DNA of 6,873 nt from Flavobacteriales bacterium UBA5869 (GTDB taxonomy: Bacteria > Bacteroidota > Bacteroidia > Flavobacteriales_D > Crocinitomicaceae): the NCBI GenBank assembly GCA_002432565.1, contig DJFP01000089.1:1-6873 (forward strand), written 5' to 3'. Below are positions 5,377 to 6,873 of the stretch, piece by piece; the first letter of the stretch is position 1, and each line of letters opens with the position of its first letter. Both the position numbers and the translations under genes were made by a program. Below the pieces are notes generated by a model. It was not told the DNA's origin. It worked only from the letters and a program-made list of their open reading frames with translations, and did no database searches.

Positions 5377-6783
5377 TTATAATTTACTCTGACAAACAAA
5401 ATCCGTTCTAGGAATTCCGGTTTTAGCAATAGCATTGAATCCCCCTTCGATTTCGGTGAAATTGCGGTAACCTCTTGCCTGCAGAATACTGGCTGCTATC
5501 ATGCTTCTGTAACCTCCGGCGCAATGCAGGTAAAAATGTTCCTGCGGGTTAATGTCTTTCATCCAATTGTTGATATAAGCCAACGGACGGCTATACGCAT
5601 CTTCTATATGTTCGCTTGCGTATTCACTTTCTTTGCGGATATCGATTACTTTATCTGTACCCATTTTTACTTCAGAAGCAAATTGTTCGGCGGAGATACG
5701 ATTTACATGGTCGGTCTCTTTACCGGACTTTTTCCAGGCATCAAATCCACCTTCCAAATGCCCCAGGACCCGATCAAATCCCACACGGCTCAAACGCGTA
5801 ACAGCTTCTTCTTCCCTTCCGGGTTCAGTTACCAACAAAATAGGCTGCTTGACGTCCACAATCAATGCTCCGACCCATGGCGCAAAATCCCCATCCAAAC
5901 CGATGTTAATGGATTGCGGGATAAATTCCAGGGCAAAATCGGTATTACTTCTGGTATCTAATATCAGGGCGTGAGCGCTTTCCGCCAATGCTTCAAATGC
6001 TTCCGGTGACAATGCCCGCATTCCATGAGTCAGCACTTCTTCAAACCGCTCGTATCCTTGTTTGTTCATGGCAACATTCATCCCGAAATAAGCCGGTGGC
6101 GGCAACAAACCATCTGTAACCGCTTTCACGAAAGACTCTTTATTCGGCTGATTCAGCGCATAATTTATTTTCTTCTGGTTTCCCAGACTGTCCACCGTTT
6201 CTTCCATCATATGCTTTCCGCAAGCTGAGCCTGCACCGTGAGCCGGATAAATGGTAATGTCATCTGCCAGCGGAAGGATTTTAGTATACAGACTATCATA
6301 GAGCAAGCCGGCTAATTCATCCTGTGTCATATGAGCCGCTTTTTGTGCCAGGTCAGGTCTTCCTACATCTCCCAAAAACAGGGTGTCTCCGCTAAAAAGT
6401 GCTGTTTCCTTTCCATTTTCATCTATCAATAGAAAACAAGAACTTTCCAACGTATGTCCCGGCGTGTGCAGTACTTTGATCGATATATCCCCCAATGAAA
6501 AGACCTGGTTATCTTCCGCAACAATTGCTTCGAAAGCCGGTTGTGCCGTAGGTCCGTATACAATCGGCGCCTGTGTCTTTTGGCTCAGATCAAGGTGTCC
6601 GCTTACAAAATCCGCATGGAAATGTGTTTCAAAAATGTATTTCAATTTCACCCCGTCTTGTTCCAATCGGTCCATGTAGGGTTGAGTTTCACGGAGCGGA
6701 TCAATAATTGCCGCTTCTCCGTTTGATGTGATGTAATAAGCTCCCTGAGCCAGGCATCCGGTATAAATTTGTTCTACTTTCAT
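5377..6783 (-). CDS. Persulfide dioxygenase-rhodanese fusion (MBL fold, pseudo-rhodanese, active rhodanese; CstB-like)
   Basis: 468 residues in three domains. Residues 1-200 are a metallo-beta-lactamase fold of the ETHE1/persulfide dioxygenase type: THFHADFVSGH (53-63), HTPGHT with His110, SGDTLFLGDVGRPDL with Asp133, and YPAHGAGSACGK with His182 and Cys188. His56, His110 and Asp133 are the expected mononuclear iron ligands. Residues about 265-355 are a rhodanese fold without the catalytic Cys (TEPGRE where Cys is expected, Glu320). Residues about 362-460 are a second rhodanese with CAGGYRS and active Cys421. The order matches Staphylococcus aureus CstB, which turns persulfides and sulfite into thiosulfate; that activity is inferred. 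The start at 6783 (MKVEQIYTGCLAQ) fits the family; an ATG at 6828 would add 15 poorly matching residues and lie upstream of the promoter candidate. It is the first gene of the apparent three-gene minus-strand unit. Confidence 0.9.
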   Translation of the reverse strand: MKVEQIYTGCLAQGAYYITSNGEAAIIDPLRETQPYMDRLEQDGVKLKYIFETHFHADFVSGHLDLSQKTQAPIVYGPTAQPAFEAIVAEDNQVFSLGDISIKVLHTPGHTLESSCFLLIDENGKETALFSGDTLFLGDVGRPDLAQKAAHMTQDELAGLLYDSLYTKILPLADDITIYPAHGAGSACGKHMMEETVDSLGNQKKINYALNQPNKESFVKAVTDGLLPPPAYFGMNVAMNKQGYERFEEVLTHGMRALSPEAFEALAESAHALILDTRSNTDFALEFIPQSINIGLDGDFAPWVGALIVDVKQPILLVTEPGREEEAVTRLSRVGFDRVLGHLEGGFDAWKKSGKETDHVNRISAEQFASEVKMGTDKVIDIRKESEYASEHIEDAYSRPLAYINNWMKDINPQEHFYLHCAGGYRSMIAASILQARGYRNFTEIEGGFNAIAKTGIPRTDFVCQSKL

Positions 6784-6814
6784 GTGTCCGTTTTTTTTAC
6801 TGTGTCTGATGATG

Positions 6815-6858
6815 CAAAATTGAATCATTCTTTTCGCTCCTACAGCTACTTTGGTTAC
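6815..6858 (-). promoter_or_regulatory. Weak promoter and possible Crp/Fnr-like dyad upstream of the dioxygenase-rhodanese gene
   Basis: Minus strand CAATTTTG (6822-6815) has one mismatch to the TAnnTTTG box; no convincing -33 element is found. GTAAC-CAAA-GTAGC (6858-6845) is a degenerate dyad (3 of 5 arm positions match) centred about 41 bases before the expected transcription start near 6810, where a class II Crp/Fnr activator would sit. The rest of 6784-6873 shows no gene. Confidence 0.25.
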
Positions 6859-6873
6859 ACAAGGAATGGTTTA

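Noticed and set aside
5524..5974. Plus-strand frames of 113-145 codons opposite the rhodanese domains
   Set aside because: Antisense to strongly conserved rhodanese coding sequence; low-complexity, no family resemblance.
5824..6327. One entry in the findings list at these coordinates is blank (score 0)
   Set aside because: It carries no claim and should be ignored.
6784..6828. ATG at 6828 adding 15 residues to the dioxygenase-rhodanese fusion
   Set aside because: The family starts at MKVEQIYTGCL-like sequence; the extension has no matching features and the promoter candidate lies downstream of that ATG.
1..6873. Hidden mobile element, CRISPR array, tRNA or defence system
   Set aside because: No regular spaced repeats, terminal inverted repeats, transposase or integrase motifs, or tRNA-like folds were seen, and all long stretches are explained by seven envelope or sulfur-related genes.

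Overview
The window looks like chromosomal DNA of a Bacteroidota bacterium, most probably from the Flavobacteriales (Fluviicola/Crocinitomicaceae-like is a guess). The reasons are the versions of the protein families (Bacteroidetes-type Kdo transferase, DUF983, DUF6132, NamZ lipoprotein), the YY-rich end of the small outer-membrane barrel, the absence of clear Shine-Dalgarno sequences, and a TAnnTTTG-type promoter box. There are no RNA genes, insertion sequences, CRISPR arrays or phage genes. Nearly every base is coding, in seven protein genes: one on the plus strand and six on the minus strand.

Right part (about 4690-6783, minus strand, read right to left): a persulfide dioxygenase-rhodanese fusion (CstB-like layout) is followed after 74 bp by a DUF983 membrane protein and, with a 4-base stop/start overlap, by a 64-residue DUF6132 membrane protein. 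This resembles a small cluster for reactive-sulfur handling plus two small cysteine-bearing membrane proteins of unknown function. A weak promoter with a half-conserved dyad lies upstream of the fusion gene.

Middle (3365-4657, plus strand): a lipoprotein of the DUF1343/NamZ family (exo-beta-N-acetylmuramidase, GH171), expected to act on peptidoglycan fragments. It converges with the DUF6132 gene at an imperfect inverted repeat that contains both stop codons. It diverges from the next gene so tightly that the two ATG codons share two bases.

Left part (1-3366, minus strand): a LolC/LolE-like permease of the FtsX family with an extra domain of about 143 residues in its periplasmic part; an 85-bp gap with a good promoter candidate and three AATTATC repeats; a 252-residue outer-membrane beta-barrel protein; and, directly abutting it (TAAATG), the lipid A Kdo transferase WaaA, cut off by the window edge. 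The theme of this half is envelope building: lipoprotein release, an outer-membrane barrel and lipopolysaccharide core synthesis, next to a cell-wall recycling enzyme.

Nothing here is clearly a new defence or mobile system. The most unusual items are the extra domain inside the LolE-like permease, the shared-base divergent start codons, and a DUF983 protein whose two zinc-ribbon-like knuckles both read CxxCH.
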